Source: Camillea tinctor (taxonomy: Eukaryota > Ascomycota > Sordariomycetes > Xylariales > Xylariaceae). Taken from it: 64,000 nt of DNA. Positions 10,692 to 21,391 of this stretch are shown one piece after another. The stretch is from assembly GCA_022578605.1 (NCBI GenBank), contig MU394068.1, positions 186,001-250,000 on the forward strand. The letters run 5' to 3'. Position numbers and translations under genes: made by a program. The notes beneath the pieces are model-generated. The model was given only the letters and a program-made list of their open reading frames with translations. It had not been told where the DNA came from and searched no databases. The number at the start of each line of letters is the position of its first letter. Positions within the stretch are counted from its first letter, which is position 1.

Positions 10692-12111
10692 TCTCTCTGT
10701 TTTTTTTTCTTTGTCCTGGTTCTTTCCTTTGCTTTTCTTCCTTTTCCTAGGTGTGAAAACCTCCTTTTACGACAAGCCTAAGTATGACTTCCGACTCTGA
10801 GATATAAACGAGTGGTTTCTCCTCGTCACCTATGTATGCGTAATGGTTCTCCTATATTAAAACAGGGTATATCGTATCCTTCGAAACAGTGTCACCTATC
10901 GTTTACTCGAGAACGAATGACAATAACTTATTTTTTTATAGCAAAGTCGATAAATGGGATAGATATCCTAATAACTCCATGACTAACACTATGAGGAAGA
11001 AGCAACTTATATACATACCTATCCATCTACATCTCCCAACCTACGATCTTTTCCACTCTAATAATAATACCTAACCCGACCTGCCATGTGCATTGCCGCG
11101 GACAACGAGCTCCACGATCGACAGTGTCTACTGACACGAGGCTCCGCCAAGAGCCATATAGAGAGAGTAACTTATTTGCGGGCTCTAACGCCCGTGGACT
11201 CTTGTGATTGGCCGCGCACATCGAATTATAGATCTGATCGAGTTAGGCCCTATCTTTTTTATTCGGCTGCCTGGTGCGTAGGATTCGCATAAGGGCAGGT
11301 TATCTATTTACTATTCATACACTCTAAGCGGAACCACGGTCTCCCCGTTTCAACTGACCACCCCTGAGTGAATCCTTCAGCTACGTTACCGTAAAAAAAA
11401 TAAAGAGAAGATACGGAGGATCACCGTGCGTTTTGGTACTCCGTTTTATTTCTGACACACAAGTATGCCACTTTTATTCAGACTCCGGTGTTCACGATGG
11501 TATATTGGCGAGTTCAGCAGCACGGTAACGCCTGGTCCCCGACTTAGATATCGGAAGTCAAGCAGGGCTCCAAGCTTCTAGAGTCAGGGCGCCGAGAAAA
11601 TCGAAAACCGCTGCCAATACACAACAGTTGTCTATAATATAATTTTGTATTTCTCTTGTGGCAATTAGCAGCCAATATTCGACGGAAACGCAAGTAATCT
11701 AAATGCCCACAGTTACGCGGGCCATCTTGATCTGGGCGGCTGCAAATCATCAGCGTATGACTAGGTTAGTGCAGATTTCAGCTGAGTTTTTGCCTGTAAT
11801 CGCGACTAAAATAACATCCTTGATATCTATAAAAATCCCATAACGCCGTGGCCTTTCCGTTAAAGGTGAGAGGAAATAAGAGGTAAATGTTAGTATGATA
11901 CAAATGCGAAGTGATAGGATGAGATGTAAGGCGGTGGAAGCCTAGCTAGATATATATATAACATAACACAGCAGTATAGGACTGTAATGTTTGATAAGAA
12001 CCCCGTATTCTATTAACAGCAAATATGCCAGCTTCAGGCCAGGCGTAGGCACCTCAAGAATTTAAGACCAGATGAAGTCGGACCGCTCCTTGCGGCCGAG
12101 CTTTATCTAAC
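10692..12111. other. Gene-poor region
   Basis: No gene is recognised. The sequence is AT-rich, with long runs lacking coding potential on both strands. The one feature worth marking is a short stretch at about 11530-11575 resembling the internal part of 5S rRNA, described separately. Confidence 0.5.
11528..11574 (+). pseudogene. Possible 5S rRNA-like fragment
   Basis: The segment containing cctggtccccgac and atcggaagtcaagcaggg resembles the loop B/box A region of eukaryotic 5S rRNA (consensus around CGGAAGYTAAGCAGGG). Dispersed 5S genes and relics are usual in filamentous ascomycetes. Neither the expected 5' end about 30 nt upstream nor the box C region downstream (TGGGTGACC-like) is visible, so at most this is a broken copy. 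Chance similarity is a real alternative. Confidence 0.2.
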
Positions 12112-13619
12112 CTATGTTCTTACCAACTCGTTGCGGTCATTAGACTGACTTCTCGGTATCCAATTGTCACCCCAGCCTATTTCATTTGAGTCATTTCCAC
12201 CAAGGTTCTCGCTGGTAGAGTTATGTGATGATACATCCACCTGAGTCCTGCTCTCCAGCTGAGACAACACAAGCGTCTGGCTTGGATCTTGTAACCGAGA
12301 TCTATCCTCATGCGACACGCCTTCCCACTCAATGCATGTATCTACAAGGCTATCATATACTTTCAAGGTCCTCTTCATCTTCTTTCCGGCAAGCCATGAT
12401 CTGCCGAGCTCCCGTGGTCGGTCAGGCCTCAATACTGAGAGGCGGTAGGTTGGCCTTATCTTTCTTACCTGTGTGAAAAGGCCCCTAAAAGAGACGAGAC
12501 ATGCGACCAGAAAGGCTACGCGGGTCAGCACGAATATTTTAGACGAAAGGGATCAAAATGAGACAGCAATAGAAACGGAAGAGGAAAATAGAGAGAAACT
12601 CACAGACGATTAACTCCATCTGCAGCCAAAACCATAGCCAGGAAATGTCCCGAGGCTGAAAATAATCGCTGGCATGTGGGCGATAGCTAATAGAACCGCG
12701 GATTATGGCCGTCGCCATGGTAAACAGCGTGAACATGAATATCAATGATAGATATAGCTTCTTTTTATAGCTTATTCGGACTCTCCATATAATCGCAATT
12801 GGAAAGATCATGACTATTTTCAAAATAGTCAGCTATATACTCTAGGATTATAATTTGAAAGATCACGATATAAGGGAGATGAACTGCTATTATATCCGTG
12901 CTGGGGTAGCATCATACTTAATATGTCATTGAATACATCAACCGATGATACTACTTGAACTCGTACCCAACTGTTGTGGGTGAACTGTGGCGTGTTACAT
13001 TGCGTTGAAATATAGTCGACATTGGGGCCCACGCATTTGTATGGGGCGAAACCAAAGAAGACACCGAGGCTCAAGACGGTAACAACGAGTACGGCCCACC
13101 AAAGGCGTCGATATAAACTGTCCGCTGAGCAAAAGATGCGGTAGAAAAAGAGGAGGAAGTTAAGCTTGACGCCCCAGAGGCCAAGGAACAGAAGAATCTG
13201 CAGTGCTAAGTTCCCACGCTGTGTCTTTACCACATCCTCGCGGAAAGTCGGCGGAGGTTCTTTCAGCCCGGTGGCCACATCCTGCATCACATATATATAA
13301 CCAATGAGGAGCTGGCTGATGATGGTAGCGGCGAGCAGACAACATAGGACAAAAAGCATGATGAAATCATCCACGATCAACTTGCGCAGGGAAACCAAAC
13401 GGATCCAGACACGGCCTATGAAGACAACGACGCATAACGCAAAAAAGGCCCACAGGACACCCTATGGCAGGAATGTTCAGCAACCCATGATTATTCAAAT
13501 TATTTAGGAGTAGTATATAGAATGCACATAACGAAGCTTACATAGAAAACAGGCAAGGGTATCGATCCATACATCATGCTAGAGGCACTACTTTCAGGAG
13601 CGTCTGTATTGTTGGCCAT
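12112..13619 (-). CDS. SAT4/PTH11-type fungal rhodopsin-like 7TM protein
   Basis: Four minus-strand exons give 411 aa: 13619-13542, 13461-12918, 12813-12604 and 12515-12112. All three introns have good signals: GTAAGC to ATAG; GTATGA with GCTGAC branch to ATAG; GTGAGT with GCTGACC branch to GTAG. Phases agree throughout. The joins restore family sequence, for example NDIL+IMIFPIAIIWRVRIS and ELIV+SFLVACLVSFR. Seven hydrophobic helices can be traced, with Cys residues in an extracellular loop (CVGP...QCNTP) and a 130-aa hydrophilic, Ser/Asn-rich tail. No CFEM domain precedes the helices. Members sit in the plasma membrane, and PTH11-like members are candidate surface receptors. The ligand is unknown. 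Confidence 0.85.
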
Positions 13620-14072
13620 CCTTCAAACCATACGCCCAAAAACTAGGTGCAGGCAATGATGAAGAAAAAAGGAAAAAGATATCATTTTCCATGGAGAGTT
13701 TCATAAGAAGGAACAGAGGGGAGAGGGTTGTGAATACTTTAAATTGTAAATACTGTCGCTACGGAAGTAAATAGGTAACATAGATCTCACGTATTTGGAG
13801 GCCAGATGAGCAGATATAAAGTTGTGATACGGTGAACAGCCTATATCACTACTTACACAATAAAGGCATAAAATAACGACATCGACGCCATGAAAGTACT
13901 ACATAATAAGATGACAAGAGTATTTATTTAAGTACGTGGGAGCTGCGTAGATCGTCCTGTTTACAGCGCAATAAAACATAACCCCGCAACCAGCACATGC
14001 AGGCTATCTGTCTTTGCAAGCAACTCCTCGAAGCAGTTGGGGGTTTTCAATCCATTTTCTTTTTCGATAAGA

Positions 14073-14101
14073 TCGTCCTATCTCGTCCTATCTCGTCCTA
14101 T
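14073..14101. repeat. Short tandem repeat, 10-bp unit
   Basis: The unit tcgtcctatc is repeated almost three times without interruption. No function is apparent. Confidence 0.8.
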
Positions 14102-16269
14102 GAAATCACTCTTTGGGTTACATTTATCAATATTGACTTGTGATAGTGCATGCTAGGCAAGGCAGGCTGGAAAGTCGTGATTGCAAGTTAGAATTGCGTA
14201 GCCTGGTAACTGGCCAAAGACTCTAGGATAAAACCGAGTTACAAGTATTCGAGAGTGACACAGATCGAATGTCTTAGGTTCTTATACACCGAGTATATGC
14301 TTCCAAAAAAGAGCTTTGCGGCATCTGACCTATGTGAAATTCGATGTAATGAGTAGGACGTCAAAGCCTACCTCTGCCAAGTGGCTACGACATATGTGCC
14401 ATATACATGCAACTATACGAAGTTACATGTATGAACCAATATAGACGTACATAGTGAGGCTTTTGGCAACAGGAGTTCCAGAATGAGCCGCTTCCGTAGC
14501 GCTGTATCATTACCTAAAAGGAGTCCGATTCCTTGCAGTTCTATGTCGAAAGCCGAATCTATATGCCAGCGTAGAGATGATGACATCTTGACCAAGGTCC
14601 ACTTCTTCCAGATGTATAAGGCTGTGAGGGACTAAAAACTGCGTTCAGCCTACGACACCTGACTATCATACTGTATCTGTTAAGAAGGGAAATTATACAG
14701 TACGACGGGGAATGTTTTGATTTGACACAACATAACTAATGGCAAAAGTTTGTAAAGTGAAAAAGGGTTATGGTCTCCTCCCTATTCGTAAAGTCAACCT
14801 AGCTTATGCATACTCACGAGCCTCCATTATGTGATGTTATATCGCGGTGTTAGACTGTCACATGATCAAATACTCCTATACAAAAAGAAATAGAGGGAAT
14901 GAAGATATAAGTTTGTTAGTTGGCAGCCATTCTTTGTTACGTCGTGGGAAGAGGGGTAGTACATATAATTCAGAATTCAGTCATTATGAAAGCAAGTATT
15001 GTTAAGGGAGTAGTATTCAAGCTATTACCTATATCCAAGTAGGCATCTAGTTGAAGCAAATGAACCAAATCGTTTACCATGCAATAACCAGGCTCAAAGA
15101 CTTTTAAATAAACTTTCGGCGAAATGGGCATCACCTCAACTAGTACCCAATTCGTCTGGACTTTCCACATGTTTGTCACGATGCCACCGATCCCATTGGG
15201 GTCTCGAATCTGTCCAGAATAACTTCAGATAAAAGCAGCGCGGTAGAATTTGATATTCCGTTTCTACGTTATGTACGGAGAGTTGTCGGCACGTTCGTTA
15301 CGGATTGTGGATAAGTCCCACTGTCTTCTTCCTCTGGGCTGCCAAGAAGAGAGACGGAAAGAGACCAAACCAGGGTTCGCCGTCGAACTCCACCCTAGCT
15401 ACTATTTGTAGAAACGGACATCACGTCCGATTCAAAGAGCCAATTTGAGCGCGGCAGTGCTCTGAGCTAGCTGATCGATCTGCCGACTTGACAGCTTGAC
15501 TTCACAGCTACAAGATTATGTATATACCGGTGATGAGGTTGCTTTTTAGAACTTTTCTCTTCCCTATATATCAACCCCATCTCCCCTTTCTATCAAGCCC
15601 ATGTTATATTCAAGATCCTGGGTCTTGATTCTCTACCAGGAATTCAGGGGCCGAAACCTCAGTCGACAGACGAATAATTAGTGGAGAACAATGATCGTCG
15701 TCCTTCTGCCAGATTCATAAGTTCACGATTTTCTATTTTATTTGGGTGCCTAATTCGAAGTGCAGACGCACTTTTATATAGGAAGGTCAGGAAGAAGAAG
15801 GGAAGTCAGTCAGTCTCTTGGGATTCAAAAAATGGCCGCTATAGCCGCCGAAATACAAAACGGACCCGAAATTTGCTCTAGGGCCAAGGACATTTCATGG
15901 AGGGGATCGCATAAAGTAATGATTTCCCCTTATTGATGTGTATTCAGGGTTACTGTTGGTATTTGAGACTGTGCCTGGGTGAGTTCCCGGGGCCGAGATT
16001 CGCGCATACTATAGAAGGTAAAGCGGCAGACAACGAACGTCATATGTATCATGAGATCGATCATTGATGATATATTGGCTAGAATGTCTAGGGTAACCAG
16101 TCAGTTATGAACAGAACCTCCTCGTATATTCCAAAATCGAAGTCCCTGTGTTTTCCCTGTTTATCCCGTAAATGTGTTTATCGAGCTATAGAGGTATCAG
16201 GAGAGGAATCACGATACTGTTACGTCAGTAGATGACTCAGCAGGACCTAGTATTTAGTCTCTTTTTGGG

Positions 16270-16278
16270 TTTCTCTCC

Positions 16279-16318
<40 letters not shown>
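16270..16318. repeat. CT/CA microsatellite
   Basis: A (CT)-rich stretch runs directly into (CA)15 at 16289-16318, an ordinary dinucleotide microsatellite likely to vary in length between isolates. Confidence 0.95.
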
Positions 16319-16322
<4 letters not shown>

Positions 16323-16895
16323 GCTCCATAGCACGGCAATATATCCCGTTGTGCCCAGAGCCTGTGTGTGCCTTAGAGGGGGTTATCCCCCACAGATACA
16401 TAACGTAATAAGACACATTGACTCGTACTGAGTAGAAAACGAAGATCCACTTCCCTGTCTACGATTTCACTTCCTAACATATGCCGCCTAGGTGATCAGG
16501 TGGATACTATTATAGCTGTATTACAGACAAGCGCATATAGGTAGTAGGAATAATATCTTGACATCAGATTGAGACGATAGGATTAATCATCAGATAGCAA
16601 TATAGGCCTGATGATTACATGCACCGGCAGCGTGAACACCTAGATCCTTTAGCTTTCCGAGAAGACCCTTCTCTTTTCCTTAAAACTACGATTCACTCTG
16701 AAGTATATGCGAAGAACTCACAGGAGACATTGGGTTACGGAAAGGATTCATATATACGGTAGAATATTTTCAGAAACACTAACGGAAGTTTATTAAACTA
16801 ACACGGCTAGGTATACTTTTTCATATAACGAGACATAGTGAGATGGGTCAGAAGCAGAGCTCGATATACCGATAGTGTATATAAGCGACCATCGG

Positions 16896-17531
16896 TCAGA
16901 CCAAGGGATCTCCAATGTCACTGTCCGCATCCAGCATAGCCCGCCACTCCTCCGCGATATCCTGTGCCCAATCGGGAAGATGGTACCAGTCGAACGGCTC
17001 CTCCTCGTCATCTTTCCCCAAGGCGCTCCAAGTCCTCTCTATAGCGCCGTGCTTATAGGCCAGCTTGTTGCAGCACTCGGGCCACTCTAAGCGGAGCGCG
17101 AACTTCGCCACCAGCGCCGCGGTAGATAGCGCCTCGGCCGTCTCGAAGGAGGTGTCGCTGTCCGTGAACGCGGTCCACAGCTCGGGCTGTTCGGGCTGGT
17201 AGCGCAGGGTCTCGGCGACCTGGCGCCAGACCTTGAACAGGTTGCGCGGGAGGAGCGCGAAGTGCGAACATTTACAGTCCGAGTCCGAGTCGCGGTCCCC
17301 GCGCTCGCTGTGGTCCACCTCCACGTAGGCCGTGGCCTCGGGGTCGGTGGAGTAGTTGGGGTGGAGGGGGTCCCCTAGCGACGGCTTCGTGACGTGGATG
17401 GTGATGCGGCACGAGTGCTTTTGCACGTCGATGGAGTGGTATGTGGCCTTGGTCTCCGGGTCGACGCTGGTGCGGACGTGGACTTGCGATTTAAGCAGGG
17501 CGAGGTCGGCTGCGGTGATGCGTTCGCCCAT
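16896..17531 (-). CDS. Hypothetical protein, 211 aa
   Basis: This intronless minus-strand frame starts at the ATG at 17531. I do not recognise the family. The protein is soluble and acidic, with no signal peptide or membrane helix. It has a Cys pair in a short hydrophilic patch (DSDCKCSHFALL, about residues 83-94), Trp-rich helical sequence in the C-terminal half (KVWRQVAETL, DWYHLPDWAQDIAEEW) and a CC pair in WPECCNKLAY. Coding character is strong: third positions are GC-rich compared with the AT-rich flanks, and a TATA box lies about 150 nt upstream. High GC amid AT-rich spacer is unusual but is shared with the amidase and PhyH genes here. Confidence 0.65.
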   Translation of the reverse strand: MGERITAADLALLKSQVHVRTSVDPETKATYHSIDVQKHSCRITIHVTKPSLGDPLHPNYSTDPEATAYVEVDHSERGDRDSDSDCKCSHFALLPRNLFKVWRQVAETLRYQPEQPELWTAFTDSDTSFETAEALSTAALVAKFALRLEWPECCNKLAYKHGAIERTWSALGKDDEEEPFDWYHLPDWAQDIAEEWRAMLDADSDIGDPLV

Positions 17532-18286
17532 GGTGGATAGAGAAGAGGAACGAGGAGGAATATGCTAAGTAGTTGGTGTTGGGGGTTATTGGTATTGGTC
17601 TTGAGATGAGTCTTGATTTTTGTTTAATGTGTCTGGAGTCGGGAGAGAGAATAGATGACTAGGGCGGAGAGAGTTGACACATTTATACACATCTCAGCTT
17701 CACAGAAAACCCCCCTAGGACGTTTAAGTTATCTGGGTTGAAGTTATTTTTCGTCCTGCTCAACAACAATCCGATTGTCTTCACAAGGAATTAGGAGGTA
17801 ATAAGAGGTGATTGTTTAATAGATGAAAGAAATAATCAACAGATTGTCGTACCTCTTTAGTTTTTGCAATAGAGAAAGGTCGTTGTTATTGCTGTAATAA
17901 AGAACTTGCCTCTGCCAACCCTTGACAATACTATGCTTAGGGCTTCTTTATATCCTGAAGGCTTGTGTGTTGTAACTCTCAGAGTGTAGGAGCAGTATCA
18001 TGGAGCACTGCCACAGCTTAAATACATAAATGTTTGCTACACTGTAGACTTTTCCTTATCAATAGGTTATCCCATTGTTTACATTGTCTATTTTTCCCAC
18101 AATTGGTGGCTGCATTCACTACCTGCCAACATATCCTTTACGTAGGATGTTTAGAAGCATTGTTCGTACTCCTACCATGCTGCGATCTAACCACCTAGGT
18201 TAGATCTCTATGGTCCAGCTCTAGGTCTAATAGGAATTTCTCTCTCTCTCTTTTCATTAGCACATTAAATCGTCACTCATTCCCTG
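17532..18286. other. Intergenic: promoter of the 211-aa gene and 3' flank of thymidylate synthase
   Basis: On the minus strand a TATAAA box (plus-strand 17682-17687) lies about 150 nt upstream of the 17531 start codon. The rest is AT-rich with no further gene seen. Confidence 0.5.
17682..17687 (-). promoter_or_regulatory. TATA box for the 211-aa protein gene
   Basis: The minus-strand sequence reads TATAAA, about 150 nt upstream of the ATG at 17531. The spacing suits a short leader. Confidence 0.45.
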
Positions 18287-19313
18287 CTATACAGACATCT
18301 TCATCGCAATCGCCTTGTGGGGGTCGTAACCTTTCACCACGAAGTCTTCCGCCTTCCAGCCATCGATACTACCCCCCTTCTCCCGCGTGATCTCCAATTC
18401 CGGGAACTCGCGCGGCTCGCGCTCCAGCTGCGTCTTGACAGCATCTACGTGGTCGACGTATACATGCGCGTCGCCCATGACGTGCGTGAACGTGCCGGGG
18501 ACGAGGTCGCACACGTGAGCAAGCATATGCGTTAGCAGCGCATAGCTGGCGATGTTGAACGGCACGCCGAGACCCATGTCGCAGGACCGCTGGTATAGCT
18601 GGCAGTGAAGATGGCCCTTCGGTTTGCTCTCGCCGTTCGCCTCCTCCTCATTCGCGCCCCGAGGGTACGACACGTAAAACTGGGCGAACATATGGCAGGG
18701 CGGCAGGGCCATGCTCTTGATATCTTTCGGGTTCCAGGCACTGAGGATCATGCGGCGGTCGTACGGGTTGTTGCGCAGCTTGTGCACGATCTCGGCCAGC
18801 TGGTCCACGCCCTTGCCCGTGTAATCGGTGGTCGCATCGACATACTCGGCACCGAAATGGCGCCATTGGAAGCCGTACACGGGTCCTAGGTCACCCACAG
18901 CACGGTGGGATAGCCCCACGCTGTCGAGAAACTCGCGCGATCCGTTGCCGTCCCATATCTTAACGCCGGCTTCGCTCAGTGCAAGCGACGAGGTGTTGCC
19001 CTCGATAAACCATAGTAGCTCGGCAATGACAGCGCGGAGGAACACACGCTTTGTGGTGAGAAGAGGGAGAATTGGACGTCCATCTTTGTTCAGAGTAAAC
19101 TTCAAAGGTGCTGGGGCGAAAATGGAGTAAGTGCCCGTTCCAGTCCTATAATCAAATCGAATTCTCAGTCAGTAACTGGGTATAGGTACTATGGAATAGT
19201 AGATACCCCAATGGGGTTTTTACTTACCGGTCTGGTCTACGTTCACCATGGTCTAGAATTTCCTTGATGAGGTCTAGGTACCCGTATTCTTCGTGCTTTT
19301 TAGTAGTAGCCAT
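18287..19313 (-). CDS. Thymidylate synthase
   Basis: Converts dUMP to dTMP with methylene-tetrahydrofolate, the last step of de novo thymidylate synthesis. Two minus-strand exons, 19313-19228 and 19145-18287, give 314 aa, a normal size. The 82-nt intron (GTAAGTA donor, TTACTGAC branch, TATAG acceptor) splits an Arg codon and restores [10 protein letters not shown] at the join. Signatures visible: the catalytic cysteine in [12 protein letters not shown] (about Cys179), the dUMP-binding segment [28 protein letters not shown], and [10 protein letters not shown] near the C-terminus. A short insert (about residues 189-206, rich in Glu/Asn/Lys) follows FYVSYPRG, a known variable place in fungal enzymes. 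The upstream MluI box suggests G1/S control. Equivalent to yeast CDC21/TMP1. Confidence 0.97.
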
Positions 19314-19403
19314 AGTGTAGTAGTGGTGGTTGTAATGTGTGTGTATGTGATATGTAAAAGTGTAAGTTATTAAGTTCAGTATTAAGTTCAGCGCGTCTGG
19401 AAG

Positions 19404-19409
19404 ACGCGT
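19404..19409. promoter_or_regulatory. MluI cell-cycle box (ACGCGT) upstream of thymidylate synthase
   Basis: A perfect palindromic ACGCGT lies 91-96 nt upstream of the thymidylate synthase start codon, with a GCGCGT half-match at about 19391. In yeasts MBF (Mbp1/Swi6 or Res/Cdc10) binds this hexamer and drives G1/S expression of the orthologous gene. Presence is seen; function is inferred. Confidence 0.6.
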
Positions 19410-19665
19410 TAATTGAAATTTAGAGTACAAGGTGTGGGCTAGGGACCCCGCTGAGGGGTGACTCCAGAGAAAAGCCCGGAGTAACGTTAATACCCCGCCG
19501 CAAATCCCCCGTCCGATCTACCTTAGGTAAGTATTTAAGTACTTAAGTAGCATGCAAGTGGGCGGGATGAACCTATCTCTGGACCAGATCCCCCCGCCCT
19601 GTGGAAGGCTTCCCCCCCTTTTTTAGAGTGCCACAAACGCTTGGACCAATACATATATGGTTACT

Positions 19666-19692
19666 CCTTTACCCCTTTACCCCTTTACCCCT
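19666..19692. repeat. Tandem octamer CCTTTACC, three copies
   Basis: Three perfect head-to-tail copies of CCTTTACC followed by CCT, between the two divergent genes. It is superficially telomere-like but too short to be a telomere relic. Confidence 0.8.
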
Positions 19693-19975
19693 AAAACCTC
19701 CTAAAGTCAAAGACAATCAGAGCAAACCCTCCTCTCATATTATATCGATTTATAGATAGAGAGGAGAAGAAGACCAATAAACTTTGAAAATACCATTAAA
19801 CCAGACTTCCGAATCGGTCGCCTTCAACTACTGCTATGTATGCCAGACTCCCAAAGTGACAGACCTGAATGATATTGACGACCCCTTAAGACCAACCCAT
19901 GAATCCCTTCATCCCCTTCTCTCTAGTACTATATAGAAACTAGGTAGAATAGACTCAGAAAAGAGAGCCAAAAAA

Positions 19976-21391
19976 ATGTCTTCCACCCCTGATCCCCTCC
20001 AAACCCTCAACCTCACCATCCCCACCCTCCTCTCCGCCTACCGCACCGGGTCCCTCACCCCCTCGCAAGTCATCACCACCATCTACGACCGCATCGCCAC
20101 CTACCCTCACACCTCCTCCCTCTGGCTCACCCTCATCCCGCGGGCCTCAGCCCTCCAGCGCGCACAGCAACTCCAAGCCGCACACCCCTCCTCCTCCTCC
20201 TCCCCTCTCCCCCCCTTATACGGCATCCCCTTCTCGGTAAAAGACTCCTTCGACGTTACCCCCCACCCCACCACCGCAGCCTGTCCCTCCTTCTCCTACA
20301 CGCGCGCCTCCACCGCGCCCTGCGTCCGCTCCCTCCTCGCCGCGGGCGCCATCCTCATCGGCAAGACCAACATGGACCAATTCGGCACCGGGATGACAGG
20401 GTGCCGGTCCCCGCACGGCGTGCCCCCCTGCGCGCACGACCCCGCGTACATCCCGGGCGGCAGCTCGTCGGGGGCCGCGGTCAGCGTAGCCTTGGGCTTC
20501 GCGTGCTTCGCGCTGGGCACGGACACGGCGGGCAGCGTGCGGGTGCCGGCGGCGCTGAACGGGGTCGTGGGGCTCAAGCCCACGCTGGGCACTGTATCCA
20601 CCGTGGGCGTCGTGCCGGCGGTGCCGACGGCCGACGCGGTGGGTGTGCTGGCGCGGGGGGCGGACGACGCGCGGGCGGTGCTGGGCGTGGTGCGGGCGTA
20701 CGACTCGGCGGACGTGTACGCGCGGGCGCACGTGCCGCCGCCTCCGCCGTGGGGGTCCCCGGTGCGCTTCGCCGCGCCGCCGGCCGATCTGCTGCGGCGC
20801 GTGCTGTCGCGCGAGTACCTGGCGCTCTACGGGGAGGCGGTGGCGGCGCTGTCGGCGCTCGGGTGCGCCGACCGCACGGGGGACTTCGGCTACGCGCCGT
20901 TCGCGCGGGCGGGGGCGCTGCTCTACGGGGGGTCCATGGTCGCGCAGCGGCTGGTATCGTTCGGGGCGTACCTGGCGGCGCACGGGACGGCGGGTCTGCA
21001 CCCGGTGACGCGGGAGGTGTTCTCCCGCGCGCAAGCTGCGAACCACGACGCGGTGCGCGCGTACAGTGACATGCACGCGCTGCAGGGGTACCGGCGGGCG
21101 GCGGAGATGGAGTTCCGCGACCGCGCGGACGTGCTGGTTGTGCCGTCCACGGTGGCGCACTACACGATCGCGGAGGTGGAGGCCGATCCCCTCGGCACGA
21201 ACGAGCGTATGGGCGAGTTTGCGCATTTTGTGAATCCCCTGGATCTCTGCGCGGTGGCGGTGCCGGCGGGGAGGTGGACGAATGCGAATGGCAATGAGAT
21301 GCCCTTCGGGGTCACGCTTATTGCGCCCGCGGGGAGGGATTACGATGTCTTGGGGTTGGGGAAGCGGCTTATGGAGTATATGGGCCAGTGA
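19976..21391 (+). CDS. Amidase, allophanate hydrolase amidase-domain type
   Basis: Intronless, 471 aa, amidase-signature family. The Ser-Ser-Lys machinery is visible: Lys89 in YGIPFSVKDSFD, the Gly/Ser loop at 161-166 (GGSSSGAA, containing the cis-Ser) and the probable nucleophile Ser187 in GTDTAGSVRVPA. The order IGKTNMDQF, DPAYIPGGSSSG, LGTDTAGS and FVNPLDLCAVAVPAG closely follows the amidase half of allophanate hydrolase (urea/allophanate to ammonia and CO2). The second, C-terminal allophanate hydrolase domain is absent and the protein ends soon after the amidase fold. It also has Val where the family usually has Gly after the nucleophile (GSVR versus GSGR). It could therefore act on another small amide. 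There is no urea carboxylase next to it. GC at third positions is very high, producing a long meaningless antisense frame. Confidence 0.85.
   Translation: MSSTPDPLQTLNLTIPTLLSAYRTGSLTPSQVITTIYDRIATYPHTSSLWLTLIPRASALQRAQQLQAAHPSSSSSPLPPLYGIPFSVKDSFDVTPHPTTAACPSFSYTRASTAPCVRSLLAAGAILIGKTNMDQFGTGMTGCRSPHGVPPCAHDPAYIPGGSSSGAAVSVALGFACFALGTDTAGSVRVPAALNGVVGLKPTLGTVSTVGVVPAVPTADAVGVLARGADDARAVLGVVRAYDSADVYARAHVPPPPPWGSPVRFAAPPADLLRRVLSREYLALYGEAVAALSALGCADRTGDFGYAPFARAGALLYGGSMVAQRLVSFGAYLAAHGTAGLHPVTREVFSRAQAANHDAVRAYSDMHALQGYRRAAEMEFRDRADVLVVPSTVAHYTIAEVEADPLGTNERMGEFAHFVNPLDLCAVAVPAGRWTNANGNEMPFGVTLIAPAGRDYDVLGLGKRLMEYMGQ

Larger units (their letters stand above)
13620..16895. other. 3.3-kb gene-poor region
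   Basis: No intact gene is visible. Possible coding relics lie on the minus strand at 14970-15420 (see findings). It contains a 10-bp tandem repeat at 14073-14101, a (CA)15 microsatellite at 16289-16318 and a promoter-like TATATA plus CT tract at about 15560-15600 with no convincing gene after it. Confidence 0.5.
19314..19975. other. Divergent promoter region, thymidylate synthase / amidase
   Basis: 660 bp separate the two divergent start codons. It contains the MluI box near the thymidylate synthase side, a tandem CCTTTACC repeat (19666-19689) and an AT-rich stretch (atatatggtt, tatatcgatttatagatagag) nearer the amidase. Confidence 0.5.

Noticed and set aside
12445..12478. Extra intron in the last rhodopsin exon (GTAAGA ... 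CTCAG)
   Set aside because: It would be 34 nt, too short, and the frame reads through without a stop.
19666..19692. Internal telomere relic
   Set aside because: Three copies of CCTTTACC do not match the fungal TTAGGG/CCCTAA unit.
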